A stretch of DNA of 42,540 bases from Planctomycetota bacterium (GTDB lineage: Bacteria; Planctomycetota; B15-G4; SIAN01). Position numbers and translations under genes: made by a program. The notes below the pieces were generated by a model. That model did not search any database and was not told the DNA's origin. It was given only the letters and a program-made list of their open reading frames with translations. Where the stretch lies: assembly GCA_009691715.1 (NCBI GenBank), contig SIAN01000034.1, forward strand, positions 1 through 42,540, given 5' to 3'. Shown in pieces: positions 31,484 through 39,735 of the stretch. Every line of letters starts with the position of its first letter. Within the stretch, counting starts at the first letter, position 1.

Positions 31484-33327
31484 GGCACGATCGCGATCAC
31501 CGTCGCGTTGGTGGCGTAGACCGGCTTGGCGGCCCAGACGTAGGCCGACCAGTAGCTGTTCTGGCCGGACAGCGCCGGATCGAATGGCCCGCCCGTGTCG
31601 ATCGTGATCGCCGCGCTGCCAGTGGCGTCGAGCACGCCAAGAGAGTTGACGAAGAGCGCCGTGTTGGCCTGGTCCAACGTCAGCTCGAACAACCCGTCGT
31701 AGTCGAGCGGGAGATGGACCGAGCCGATGTCGATCCCGGTCGTCGTCGAGAAGCTGCCGAGCAGCCAGTAGTTCTCGCCCGCATGGTTCGGGCCGACGTT
31801 CAGGTCGAACGCCACCACCCCGCCGGTCGCCGCCGACAACACGTCGACGTCGGTGTGCAGGTCGAGATGGATCTCATCCGAAGTCATGTCGAGGCTGCCG
31901 CTCCCGCCGTCCGGGAAGAACGGCCGGGAGAAGTGCGCCGACACGTCGAAGCCGATGTAGTCCCCGAGGTACCAGCCGTCGGTGTTGGCGTAGTCGAACC
32001 CGGCGTCGGAGACGGGGTACTCGCGCCAATGGAGGCCACCGTCGGAACTGCGCGCAACCCAGTTCCAGAGCAGGTAGTTGTTCGGATCGAGTCGGCAATC
32101 CCAGAAGCTGATGTTCAGGTTGCCGTGTTCGTCAACCTCCGCCCACGGCATCACCTGGTGCGAGTTGGTGGCATCGCCGACGTTGACGAAGTTCTTCTTC
32201 CAGGTCGCGCCGCCGTCGTGCGAGCGGAGGACATAGATGTCGGCGTTGGTGGCGGGCTTGTTCCAACGGTGGTAGGCGACGTAGACGCTGCCCGAATAGG
32301 GGCCGGCGGTCATGTCGACCGTGATGCTGAAGATGTCGAACAAGCGGAAGAAGTTGTTTGGCAGCGTCGACGGGACCTGGAGGTAGGTGCCGGCGATGAT
32401 GTCGGTGCCGAACGTGGTGCCACCGTCGAGTGACTTGTCGACCACGACTTCGTACTGCCCGCGATCGGCCCACATCACCCACAGCTCGCTGTTCGGCCCA
32501 TAGGCCACGTCAGGCGAGATGCCAGCCTCGCCATTGGTGTCGTTCACCCGTTGCACGTCACGCCAGGTCGCCCCGTCGTCATCGGAGACGGCGGTCCAGA
32601 TGGTGTCGCCCTGCGCGGTGAAGAAGCGGTCCCACGCCACCGCGATCTGCCCTCGATGCGGACCGTTCGAGCGGTCGGTGGCGGAGGAGACCTTGTCGTT
32701 CGAGCCGTCGAGGTCGACCAAAACCGGCGCCTGCCACGTGAGTCCACCATCGAGCGACCGATAGGCGTCGACCGCGCTACCGCCAGCGCCGTAGTACTGG
32801 AGCAGCGTGATCACCGGAACGCCGCTCGGCGTGATCACCACGCTGCAATCGCCGTTGAAGCCGAAGCCTGGCTCGTTGAGGATGACGCCGCTGGTCCAGG
32901 TCAGACCGCCGTCGAAGGTCGTGTACCAGGTGGTCAAGGCGCTGCCGGTGGCAAAGTCGATCGCCGCACCGACGGCATGCAACTCATCCGTCGGGTCGAT
33001 CGCGATCGAACTCTCGCACTGCGCGCCGCTGCGACCGGCGTCAGGCGTCTGGTCGGGACCATCGGGCGGCGAAGGGGCACGGCCCTGCTTGCCGAGCTTC
33101 TGGTGCGCGCGAAGTCGTGCCAAGTAGGTGGCGTCGCGTGCGCCGCTCGCCGGTCCGATCGGCTCCTGCTCGCTCGCGGCGCCGGTGGATTGCGGCGCCG
33201 GCATCGCGATCGCAGTCGGCGACACCGTCACCGACACCGTCACCGTCGCGAACAGCATGGCGGCACCACCGGCAAGACCGGGCAGCACCGAACGGCAGAG
33301 GCGCGTGGATCGGAGGCATTGCGCCAT
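31480..33327 (-). CDS. Secreted Asp-box (BNR) repeat protein, sialidase-like fold
   Basis: 615 aa with TTGGAG seven bases before the ATG at 33327. The signal peptide (to about residue 41) ends in AIA. Six Asp-box motifs are visible: TFDGGLTW, SLDGGLTW, SDDDGATW, SLDGGTTF, SHDGGATW, SSDGGLHW. They mark a six-bladed propeller as in sialidases, though the catalytic Arg triad could not be confirmed. The last 130 residues (LNVGPNHAGENYWLLGS, then DYDGLFELTLDQANTALF and NSYWSAYVW) form a separate domain of a type I associate with large Planctomycetes secreted proteins. First of four tightly overlapping genes; tRNA-Arg(CCG) lies upstream in the same direction. Confidence 0.85.
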   Translation of the reverse strand: MAQCLRSTRLCRSVLPGLAGGAAMLFATVTVSVTVSPTAIAMPAPQSTGAASEQEPIGPASGARDATYLARLRAHQKLGKQGRAPSPPDGPDQTPDAGRSGAQCESSIAIDPTDELHAVGAAIDFATGSALTTWYTTFDGGLTWTSGVILNEPGFGFNGDCSVVITPSGVPVITLLQYYGAGGSAVDAYRSLDGGLTWQAPVLVDLDGSNDKVSSATDRSNGPHRGQIAVAWDRFFTAQGDTIWTAVSDDDGATWRDVQRVNDTNGEAGISPDVAYGPNSELWVMWADRGQYEVVVDKSLDGGTTFGTDIIAGTYLQVPSTLPNNFFRLFDIFSITVDMTAGPYSGSVYVAYHRWNKPATNADIYVLRSHDGGATWKKNFVNVGDATNSHQVMPWAEVDEHGNLNISFWDCRLDPNNYLLWNWVARSSDGGLHWREYPVSDAGFDYANTDGWYLGDYIGFDVSAHFSRPFFPDGGSGSLDMTSDEIHLDLHTDVDVLSAATGGVVAFDLNVGPNHAGENYWLLGSFSTTTGIDIGSVHLPLDYDGLFELTLDQANTALFVNSLGVLDATGSAAITIDTGGPFDPALSGQNSYWSAYVWAAKPVYATNATVIAIVP

Positions 33328-33421
33328 GACATCGCTCCAACAAGCAGCGGAGGCGAGAAACTTCGGCAGCCGATCGCGGCCTACTCACCACCAGCCTGCT
33401 GCACCAGCGGCGGGCAACCGA

Positions 33422-33498
33422 TGGTGCGTCCGAGAGGGTTCGAACCTCTGACCTTCGGCTTCGGAGGCCAACGCTCTATCCAGCTGAGCTACGGACGC
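33422..33498 (-). tRNA. tRNA-Arg (anticodon CCG)
   Basis: 77 nt on the minus strand: acceptor GCGTCCG/CGGACGC, D arm GCTCAGCTGGATAGAGC, anticodon loop CTCCGAA giving CCG, T arm CAGAGG-TTCGAAC-CCTCT, and an encoded CCA after discriminator A. It reads CGG codons. Confidence 0.96.
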
Positions 33499-33601
33499 AA
33501 CGTCACCCGCCCTGGAAGAGCGATGCGACGGCGCGTCATCCTGCCGGGGCGCGCAAGTGAGTCAAGGGCGGCCGCCCGCGATCGCCAGAGTTCCGCGAAG
33601 C

Positions 33602-35077
33602 TCAGCCGTCCCCGTAGCCGAGAGCTGCCATCTGCCGCCGCTGGTCGTCCGAAAGCGGCACGCGCTGCGCCGCCAATCCCTGCGCCTCGAGTGCGCCACG
33701 CCGCGCCAAGAGCAGCGCCCGCAGCCGCGCCGATCGCTCCGGGTCGCGCGCCAGCAGATCGAACCGCTCCATGGCATCGGTCGCCTGGTCGAAGAGCTCC
33801 GCGACGCTGCTCCGGCCGGAGTAGTCGTGCCCGGTCTCGATCAGGCGCAACGGCCAGCTCTGCAGCAGGAACGCGCTCCCCTGCTTGCCGCGTTCGAGGT
33901 GCGACACCAGCGGCAGGTCGCGCTCGAACTCGCGCCCGTCGATCAGCGGCCAGAGCGACATGCCGTCGCCGAGTCGACCTTGTGCCTCGGGCGGCAGCGC
34001 GCCCAGATGCTCGAGCAGGGTGGCGGGCAGATCGACCAGCGAGACCGGCGTGTCGAAGCGCCGGCCGGCACCGCCTTCGGGTGGTCGGATCAGCAGCGGC
34101 ACATCGACGATCTCGGCATGGAGCGTGAACCCGTGGCCGAAGCCGCCGTGGTCGAACAACTCCTCGCCGTGATCCGCCGTGACCACCACCAACTCGTCGC
34201 GACCCGCTGCCGTGGCGCGGCGCCGCTCCAGGAAACGGCCGACGATCTCATCGGTGTACGCGACCGCCGCGTCGTAGCGCGCTTCGAGGTCGGCGATGTC
34301 GGCGGGCGTGACCTCGGCGCGTCGCTCGACCTTGCCCATGCGCATCACGTCCTTCCAGACTTCGTTCTGGAACGGGAAGTTGCGCGCGCCGGGACGGCGG
34401 AAGCGGTCGCGCCAGGCGTCCGGCGTCAGATAGGGCCCATGCACGTTCATCAGGTGCAGGTAAAGGAAGGTCGGCCGGCCGTCGTCCTGGGCAAGGAGCG
34501 CCTCGGCATGGGCGACCAACTCGCTCACGTCCGGGTATTCGCGCGCCTTGTCGTTCTGGTCGAACCAGAAGGCGTCGAAACCCTGGTCGAAGCCGAACAG
34601 CGGCGAGGCGTTCGGATTGCCGGAGACGCCGATCGTCCGGTAGCCGACGGTCTGCAGCCGTTCGGAGACCAGCAGGAGCTCCGCCGGCAGCACCGCGTAT
34701 TCGTGACAGCCGTGGCGAGTCGGATAGAGGCCAGTCAACAGCGACGCGGTGCTCGGTTCCGTCCAGCCGCTCGGGGCGAGGCAGCGCTCGAACAGCAGCG
34801 CATCGGCGGCAAACGCGTCAAGCCGCGGCGAGGTTCCGCCACCGTAGCCGTAGCAGCCGAGTCGATCGCGCCGCAAGGTGTCGATGACGATCAGCAGCAC
34901 GTTCGGGCGGGCGGAACTTGCCGGTGTCGGCGCTGCTTGCGGCGCTGCTTGCGGCGCTGCTTGCGGCGCTGCTTGCGGCGCGCCCGCGGATCCGCTCGCT
35001 ACCGTGCAGCGGATCACACCGCCGGCGATCGCGATCCCGACCGAGACGACCAGCGCTCCCTTGGCAAGGCCGGTCAC
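33602..35077 (-). CDS. Sulfatase-like alkaline-phosphatase-superfamily hydrolase
   Basis: 491 aa from a GTG at 35077; the open frame extends far upstream into ribH and nusB but there only as a shadow. Residues 3-25 are a membrane/signal segment, followed by a linker of AAPQ repeats. The enzyme domain shows LLIVIDTLRRDRLGCYGYGG, SGWTEPSTASLLTGLYPTRHG, TFLYLHLMNVHGPY, and VVVTADHGEELFDHGGFGHG with metal-binding Asp-His. The nucleophile position is Thr (T-E-P-S-T) rather than the Cys/Ser that is turned into formylglycine, so it may be a phosphatase- or phosphotransferase-like member. Divergent from ribH with about 50 bases between. Confidence 0.88.
   Translation of the reverse strand: MTGLAKGALVVSVGIAIAGGVIRCTVASGSAGAPQAAPQAAPQAAPQAAPTPASSARPNVLLIVIDTLRRDRLGCYGYGGGTSPRLDAFAADALLFERCLAPSGWTEPSTASLLTGLYPTRHGCHEYAVLPAELLLVSERLQTVGYRTIGVSGNPNASPLFGFDQGFDAFWFDQNDKAREYPDVSELVAHAEALLAQDDGRPTFLYLHLMNVHGPYLTPDAWRDRFRRPGARNFPFQNEVWKDVMRMGKVERRAEVTPADIADLEARYDAAVAYTDEIVGRFLERRRATAAGRDELVVVTADHGEELFDHGGFGHGFTLHAEIVDVPLLIRPPEGGAGRRFDTPVSLVDLPATLLEHLGALPPEAQGRLGDGMSLWPLIDGREFERDLPLVSHLERGKQGSAFLLQSWPLRLIETGHDYSGRSSVAELFDQATDAMERFDLLARDPERSARLRALLLARRGALEAQGLAAQRVPLSDDQRRQMAALGYGDG
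34931..34978. repeat. Four tandem copies of a 12-bp unit in the sulfatase-like gene
   Basis: CGCTGCTTGCGG is repeated exactly at 34931, 34943, 34955 and 34967. On the coding (minus) strand it gives Ala-Ala-Pro-Gln repeats just after the membrane segment, so copy number changes would alter the linker length without shifting the frame. Confidence 0.95.
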
Positions 35078-35125
35078 GGTCTGAAGAATCTCCCGGCTCG
35101 CCGCCCGTCCCCGGAAACCGCGCGA

Positions 35126-35608
35126 ATGGTACGCATCCTCCCCTCGCCTCCAACCCGCGCCAGCCTGCGCGTCGCCATCGTGCGCGCGCGCTTCAATCCG
35201 GAGGTGACGCAGCGACTGGCCGCCGGCGCGACGGCGACGCTGCGCGCTGCCGGTGTTCCCGACGGCCAGTTGTTCGAGCTCGAGGTGCCGGGCGCGGTCG
35301 AACTTGCCTTCGCCGCCGACTTGGCGATCCGCGAGCTGAAGGTCGATGCCGTGGTCTGCCTCGGCGCGGTGATCCGCGGCGAGACGGGCCATTACGACCT
35401 CGTGTGCCGCATCGCCGCCGACACCCTCTCCCGCCTCGCTCTCGAGCGCAGCGTGCCAGTCATCTTCGGCGTGCTCACCTGCGACGACGAGGCGCAGGCG
35501 CTCGCGCGTGCCGGTGGCGCGCAGGGCAACAAGGGCGCCGACGCGGCGCAGGCGGCGCTCGACATGATCGACCTGAGTCGCGCCGTCGCCGCGCAAAGAG
35601 GGGCCTGA
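35126..35608 (+). CDS. ribH: 6,7-dimethyl-8-ribityllumazine synthase
   Basis: 160 aa from the ATG at 35126. Lumazine synthase joins the pyrimidine intermediate with dihydroxybutanone phosphate in riboflavin synthesis and forms pentamers or icosahedral shells. Seen: VAIVRARFNPEV, ELEVPGAVELAFAADLAI, CLGAVIRGETGHYDLVC with the catalytic His, PVIFGVLTCDDEAQAL, and AQGNKGADAAQAALDM. First gene of ribH-nusB-ftsY; nusB begins three bases after its stop. The ribH-nusB pairing is common in bacteria. Confidence 0.97.
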   Translation: MVRILPSPPTRASLRVAIVRARFNPEVTQRLAAGATATLRAAGVPDGQLFELEVPGAVELAFAADLAIRELKVDAVVCLGAVIRGETGHYDLVCRIAADTLSRLALERSVPVIFGVLTCDDEAQALARAGGAQGNKGADAAQAALDMIDLSRAVAAQRGA

Positions 35609-35611
35609 CCG

Positions 35612-36094
35612 ATGCGCCGCCGAACCCGCGCCCGTGAACTCGCGCTGCAGTTCCTTTACACGGTCGAAATGAAGGGCGCCGACGCGCGCGACGAACTCGA
35701 TGATTTCCTGGTCGCCGCCGGTGCCTCGCGCGTCGCGCGCGCCTTCGCAACGCAGCTCATCGACGGCGTCCTCGCGCAACAGGTCGCAATCGACAAGGTG
35801 CTGGCGGCGACCGCCACCAACTGGTCGCTCTCGCGCATGCCGCCGGTCGACCGCAACATCCTGCGGCTCGGCGCATTCGAACTGCTGCACTCGACCGATG
35901 TGCCGGTCGAGGTCGCTCTCAACGAGGCAATCGAACTCGGCAAGCGCTACTCGACGGCCAACAGCGGCAGCTTCATCAACGGGATCCTCGACAAGGTGAA
36001 GTCGCGCCGCACGCTCCCTGTCGCGGTCAAGAACCCACCCGATGCGAGCGACGAGGACGAGCCGCTGCCGCCCGACCACGAGGACGCGCGATGA
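35612..36094 (+). CDS. nusB: Transcription antitermination factor NusB
   Basis: 160 aa. Starts MRRRTRARELALQFLYTVE, as expected for NusB, with LIDGVL, SRMPPVDRNILRLGAFELL and VALNEAIELGKRYSTANSGSFINGILD. It binds boxA RNA with NusE in rRNA antitermination complexes. The C-terminal 25 residues are an acidic/proline extension. Its stop overlaps the ATG of ftsY (ATGA). Confidence 0.96.
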   Translation: MRRRTRARELALQFLYTVEMKGADARDELDDFLVAAGASRVARAFATQLIDGVLAQQVAIDKVLAATATNWSLSRMPPVDRNILRLGAFELLHSTDVPVEVALNEAIELGKRYSTANSGSFINGILDKVKSRRTLPVAVKNPPDASDEDEPLPPDHEDAR

Positions 36095-37017
36095 TCTTCG
36101 CCCGCCTGCGCGACAGCCTGCGCAAGACGCGCGAAAAGCTGGCGGGCGGGCTGTCGAAGCTGTTCGGGCTGAAGCGCGAGCTCTCCGACGAGTTCCTCTC
36201 TGAGCTCGAGGCGGTGCTCTTCGCCGGCGATCTTGGCAGCACGGGACTGAAGGCGATCGAGCAGCTGCGCGCCGAGTACCGCGAGCGGACGTTGAAGACC
36301 ACCGACGACGTGCGCACGCGGCTGCGCGCACTGTTGCGTGAAAAGCTGGGTGCTCCCGAGCCGGAGCTGCGGCGCGCGGCGTCGGGGCCGACCGTCGTGC
36401 TGATCGTCGGCGTGAACGGCTCAGGCAAAACGACCTCGGTGGCGAAGCTCGCCAAGCGCTGCACGCTCGGGGGCAAGAAGGTGATGGTCGTGGCGTGCGA
36501 CACCTTTCGCGCGGCCGCCGTCGAGCAGCTCGCGACCTGGGCCGGACGGATCGGCGTGCCGATCATCAAGAAGGAGCAGGGCGCCGATCCAGCCGCGGTC
36601 GCCTTCGATGGCGTCACGGCGGCGCTGAGCCAAGCCATCGACGTCCTGATCGTCGACACCGCCGGCCGGCTGCACACGCGCGACGACCTGATGCAGGAGC
36701 TGCGCAAGGTGCGCCGCGTCCTCGACAAGAAGATCCCAGGCGCGCCACACGAGACGCTGCTGGTGCTCGACGCAACCACCGGCCAGAACGCGATCCGGCA
36801 GGCCGAGGTGTTCACGCAGGTGGTGCCGCTCACCGGCGTGATCCTGGCCAAGCTCGACGGCACGGCGAAGGGCGGCGCGGTGATCTCGATCCGCGAGCGC
36901 CTCGGCATCCCGGTGCGCTTCGCCGGCGTCGGCGAGACCGCCGACGACTTCGAACCGTTCGATCCCGAGCGCTTCCTTGACGCGCTGCTCGAAGAGCGCG
37001 GCGAGTCTGCGGGGTGA
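36091..37017 (+). CDS. ftsY: Signal recognition particle receptor FtsY
   Basis: 308 aa, an NG-domain form without the long acidic A domain. Seen: N-terminal helices (LRKTREKLAGGLSKLFG), G1 GVNGSGKTTSVAKLA, G2 DTFRAAAVEQL, G3 DTAGRLHTRDDLMQEL, and G4 AKLDGTAKGG with the closing FAGVGETADDFEPFDPERF. It docks SRP-bound ribosomes at the membrane by a GTPase complex with Ffh. The stop overlaps a GTG that opens the next gene (GTGA). Confidence 0.97.
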   Translation: MIFARLRDSLRKTREKLAGGLSKLFGLKRELSDEFLSELEAVLFAGDLGSTGLKAIEQLRAEYRERTLKTTDDVRTRLRALLREKLGAPEPELRRAASGPTVVLIVGVNGSGKTTSVAKLAKRCTLGGKKVMVVACDTFRAAAVEQLATWAGRIGVPIIKKEQGADPAAVAFDGVTAALSQAIDVLIVDTAGRLHTRDDLMQELRKVRRVLDKKIPGAPHETLLVLDATTGQNAIRQAEVFTQVVPLTGVILAKLDGTAKGGAVISIRERLGIPVRFAGVGETADDFEPFDPERFLDALLEERGESAG

Positions 37018-39206
37018 CCGCGCGCCTGCTGGTCGCCGCGGCGGTGCTGGTCGCGCTGGCGACGCAGCCGCGCGCGTTCGACCTGCTGGCGCTGAAGCGC
37101 GCGGCGCTGCTGCTGGCGATGGTGCCGCTGCTCTTCACGCGAGAGATGGGCACGCTGTTCGTCCGCTCGGTGAGCGGACCGCTCCGCTGGCTGGTGTGGG
37201 CGCTGCTCGCGAGCGGACCGATCGCGGTGCTCGGGCATGGCTTCTGCGATGCGTTCTCGCGCGGACAGTCGCCCGCGCTGCAAGTCGTGCTGCAGGCGAT
37301 GAGCGAGCTCGCGGCGTTCACTCTGATCGCATTGCTGGTGCGCGAGGTCGCGTGGGAACGCGCGACGACGCTGGTCCGCGGGCTGGTCATCCTCGGCGCG
37401 CTGCTCGGCGTGGTCGCGCTGCTGCAGGTCTGCGGCCTCGACCTGATCTACGGTGAGGCGAGCGCACGCGTGGCCGTCGCGACGTTCGGCAATGCCAACG
37501 CCTTCTCGGCGTGGATGGCGCCGGTGCTGGCGCTCGCCGTCGGACTCGCGACACGCAGAAACGGCGGCGCCGCGGCACGCCTAGCGGTCGTGCTGGTCGC
37601 GGCCGCGTTGGTCGTCGCGCGCGGCCGCGGCGGCTGGCTCGCCGCAGCGGTCGGCGGCGCTTGCGCCTTGGTCGTCGCGGCGCGCGGCGGACATGCGTGG
37701 CGGCGCGGCGCGCTGCCATTGGCGCTCGGAATCGTGCTCGGGATCGGCGGTGCGCTCGCGACGGGTGCCTCGAGCGAGGGCGGCGCGAAACCGCTCGGGC
37801 TCGGGCTCGAGCGCAGCAGCAACCTGATCCGCCTCGACGTCGCGCGCGCCACTCTCGACCTCATCGAGACGGCGCCTTGGATCGGCCACGGACCGGCCTC
37901 GTTCCGCAACGAGTACCCGCTCCATCGCCTCGAGAAGGAGGCGCAGACGCCGACCCGCGAAGGCGCCGCTTCCGAAGTCGACCACCCGCACGATGAGTGG
38001 CTGCGACTGGCCGCCGACCACGGCGCGCTGGTGGCGCTGTTGGTCGCGCTGGCATGGCTCGCGGCCCTGTTCGTCGCGGTGCGCGTGCCGAAGATCGCGC
38101 GCGAGGACGACGGCGGATTGCGTGCGGCAGCGATCGGCGCGCTCGCGGCGTGGTGGGTCGGCTCGCTCACCTGGTCGACGCTTTACGACCCGGCGACGGC
38201 AGTGCAGGGCGCGATCCTGCTCGGCATCGCGGTGGCCGGCTCGCCCGAGATCGAAACGGCGGCGCCGCGCGGCCGCTGGCTCGCGCTGCCGATGCGCGTG
38301 GTGTTCGCGCTGGGTTTCGCCTGGCTGGCGCTGCCGACTGCGGCGGCGGAGTTCATCGAATGGGAGTCGACCCGCGACGGATCGTCCGACGTCGCAACGC
38401 TCCGCCAAGCCGCCGAGCTCGATGCCGGCAACGTCGAACGCCAGTACGCGATCGGCACGCGCCTGCTGAACGCGGCGCGCGAACAGCGTGACGCGGCGGC
38501 GCTGACGCTGCCACTGGCGCAGGAATGCTTCGAGCGGGCGATCAAGCTGTTCCCACGCCACGTGGCATCACTCGCTGGCGCGGCGGAAGTGCGCGCGCGA
38601 CGGGGCGACGCTGGAGCAGCGCGGCGCTGGCTCGCCCGGTTGCGCACGCTCGAGCCTTGGCGCGCCTCTCCGCAGAAGGCGCTGATCGCGCAGACGGAGG
38701 CGCTGGTCGTCGAGGGCGAGCTCAGGATCGCAGTGCAGCTCTACGCCGCACTCACGGCCGCAACCCCAGAAGACGGCGCGCTGCTTCGCGCGTTCGCGCT
38801 GTCACTCGAGGCGATCGGCGACGCGCCGGGATTCCGGCGGGCCTACGCCGATGCGCAGGTCGCGTTCGCTCTGCCCGCGCTGGCCGACGGCCGAAGTGAT
38901 GAAGGACGAAGCTATCTCGACTTCGCTCGACGCAAGCTCGCGGAGCTGGCCGCGGCGGCCGACACGAACGGCGCACCAGACATCGCGACGACCGCTGCGC
39001 TCGCCGAGATCGAACTGCTCGACGCGCTGGTCGATTTGCAGAAGAACCGACCGGCCGAGGCGGCGGCGCGTCTCGCCGGACTCGAACCAGCGCCGGTCGC
39101 TGCTGCGCGCGCGGGCGCGACTCCGACCGCGAAGAAGCTGATCCGGATGATGGGCGCCGCGCCGGCACTCGTCGACGAGGCGAGGCGACTCAAGCTCAAC
39201 CAGTGA
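37014..39206 (+). CDS. O-antigen ligase/polymerase-like membrane protein with C-terminal TPR
   Basis: 730 aa from a GTG overlapping the ftsY stop. The N-terminal 440 residues contain about ten membrane segments and the Wzy/WaaL-type periplasmic loop WIGHGPASFRNEYPLH followed by DHPHDEWLRLAADHG. This is the signature of the O-antigen ligase family (PF04932). The C-terminal 290 residues are soluble helical repeats of TPR type (YAIGTRLLNAA, then LAQECFERAIKLFP). Such enzymes join or polymerise lipid-linked glycans at the outer face of the inner membrane; the TPR part may recruit partners. Convergent with the Fur gene, and the two coding ends overlap by 11 bases. Confidence 0.88.
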   Translation: MTARLLVAAAVLVALATQPRAFDLLALKRAALLLAMVPLLFTREMGTLFVRSVSGPLRWLVWALLASGPIAVLGHGFCDAFSRGQSPALQVVLQAMSELAAFTLIALLVREVAWERATTLVRGLVILGALLGVVALLQVCGLDLIYGEASARVAVATFGNANAFSAWMAPVLALAVGLATRRNGGAAARLAVVLVAAALVVARGRGGWLAAAVGGACALVVAARGGHAWRRGALPLALGIVLGIGGALATGASSEGGAKPLGLGLERSSNLIRLDVARATLDLIETAPWIGHGPASFRNEYPLHRLEKEAQTPTREGAASEVDHPHDEWLRLAADHGALVALLVALAWLAALFVAVRVPKIAREDDGGLRAAAIGALAAWWVGSLTWSTLYDPATAVQGAILLGIAVAGSPEIETAAPRGRWLALPMRVVFALGFAWLALPTAAAEFIEWESTRDGSSDVATLRQAAELDAGNVERQYAIGTRLLNAAREQRDAAALTLPLAQECFERAIKLFPRHVASLAGAAEVRARRGDAGAARRWLARLRTLEPWRASPQKALIAQTEALVVEGELRIAVQLYAALTAATPEDGALLRAFALSLEAIGDAPGFRRAYADAQVAFALPALADGRSDEGRSYLDFARRKLAELAAAADTNGAPDIATTAALAEIELLDALVDLQKNRPAEAAARLAGLEPAPVAAARAGATPTAKKLIRMMGAAPALVDEARRLKLNQ

Positions 39207-39735
39207 CGGCTGACGCGGCGCTGTGCGCCAACTCGTTGGCGACGCATTTCTTGCAGCTGCCGAAGATGCGCAGCGAATGCGACGTGATGCGGAAGCTGTG
39301 GCGCGCCGCCACTTCCTCCTGCAGCACCTCGATGCGCGGCTCCTGGAACTCGATCACGCTCCCGCAGGTCGCGCACATCAAGTGGTCGTGGTGCTCGCGC
39401 CCGAGGATGTGCTCGTAGCGCTTGGTGTCGCCGCCGAGCTCGAGCATGTCGAGGAAGCCGCCCTCGACCAGCAGCGACAAAGTGCGGTACACCGTCGCCC
39501 GCGAAACGTCGTCGCGGTCGCGGCGGAACGCCTCGTGGATCTCCTCCGCCGTGAAGTGGCGGTTGGTGCCGAAGACCCGCTTCAGAATCCGGCGGCGTTG
39601 CGAGGTGAGCTTCAACCCCTTGCCGCGGATGAAGCGCTCGAACTCGCGCTCGACCCGCTCGGACGCCGCGACGAGGGCAGCTCGCCGCGGAGCCACAGAA
39701 CTACGGACGCCGCCCGAATCATCCGCTGCGTTCAT
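39196..39735 (-). CDS. Fur-family transcriptional regulator
   Basis: 179 aa. A longer N-terminal arm (about 30 residues) precedes the winged helix: LKLTSQRRRILKRVF, HFTAEEIHEAF, and the recognition helix VSRATVYRTLSLLVE. The dimerisation domain has HHDHLMCATCG and CKKC, with Cys121/Cys124 and Cys161/Cys164 forming the structural zinc site. Whether it senses iron, zinc, manganese or peroxide cannot be told. Its ATG overlaps the stop of the glycosyltransferase gene (ATGA), so it is the last gene of a purD-GT2-fur unit. Confidence 0.94.
   Translation of the reverse strand: MNAADDSGGVRSSVAPRRAALVAASERVEREFERFIRGKGLKLTSQRRRILKRVFGTNRHFTAEEIHEAFRRDRDDVSRATVYRTLSLLVEGGFLDMLELGGDTKRYEHILGREHHDHLMCATCGSVIEFQEPRIEVLQEEVAARHSFRITSHSLRIFGSCKKCVANELAHSAASAVTG

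Noticed and set aside
33557..35125. N-terminal extension of ribH
   Set aside because: It is antisense to the sulfatase-like gene, and lumazine synthase is complete from 35126.
35078..36331. Long N-terminal extension of the sulfatase-like gene, giving 909 residues
   Set aside because: The extension is antisense to ribH, nusB and ftsY and has low-complexity Arg/Ala composition.
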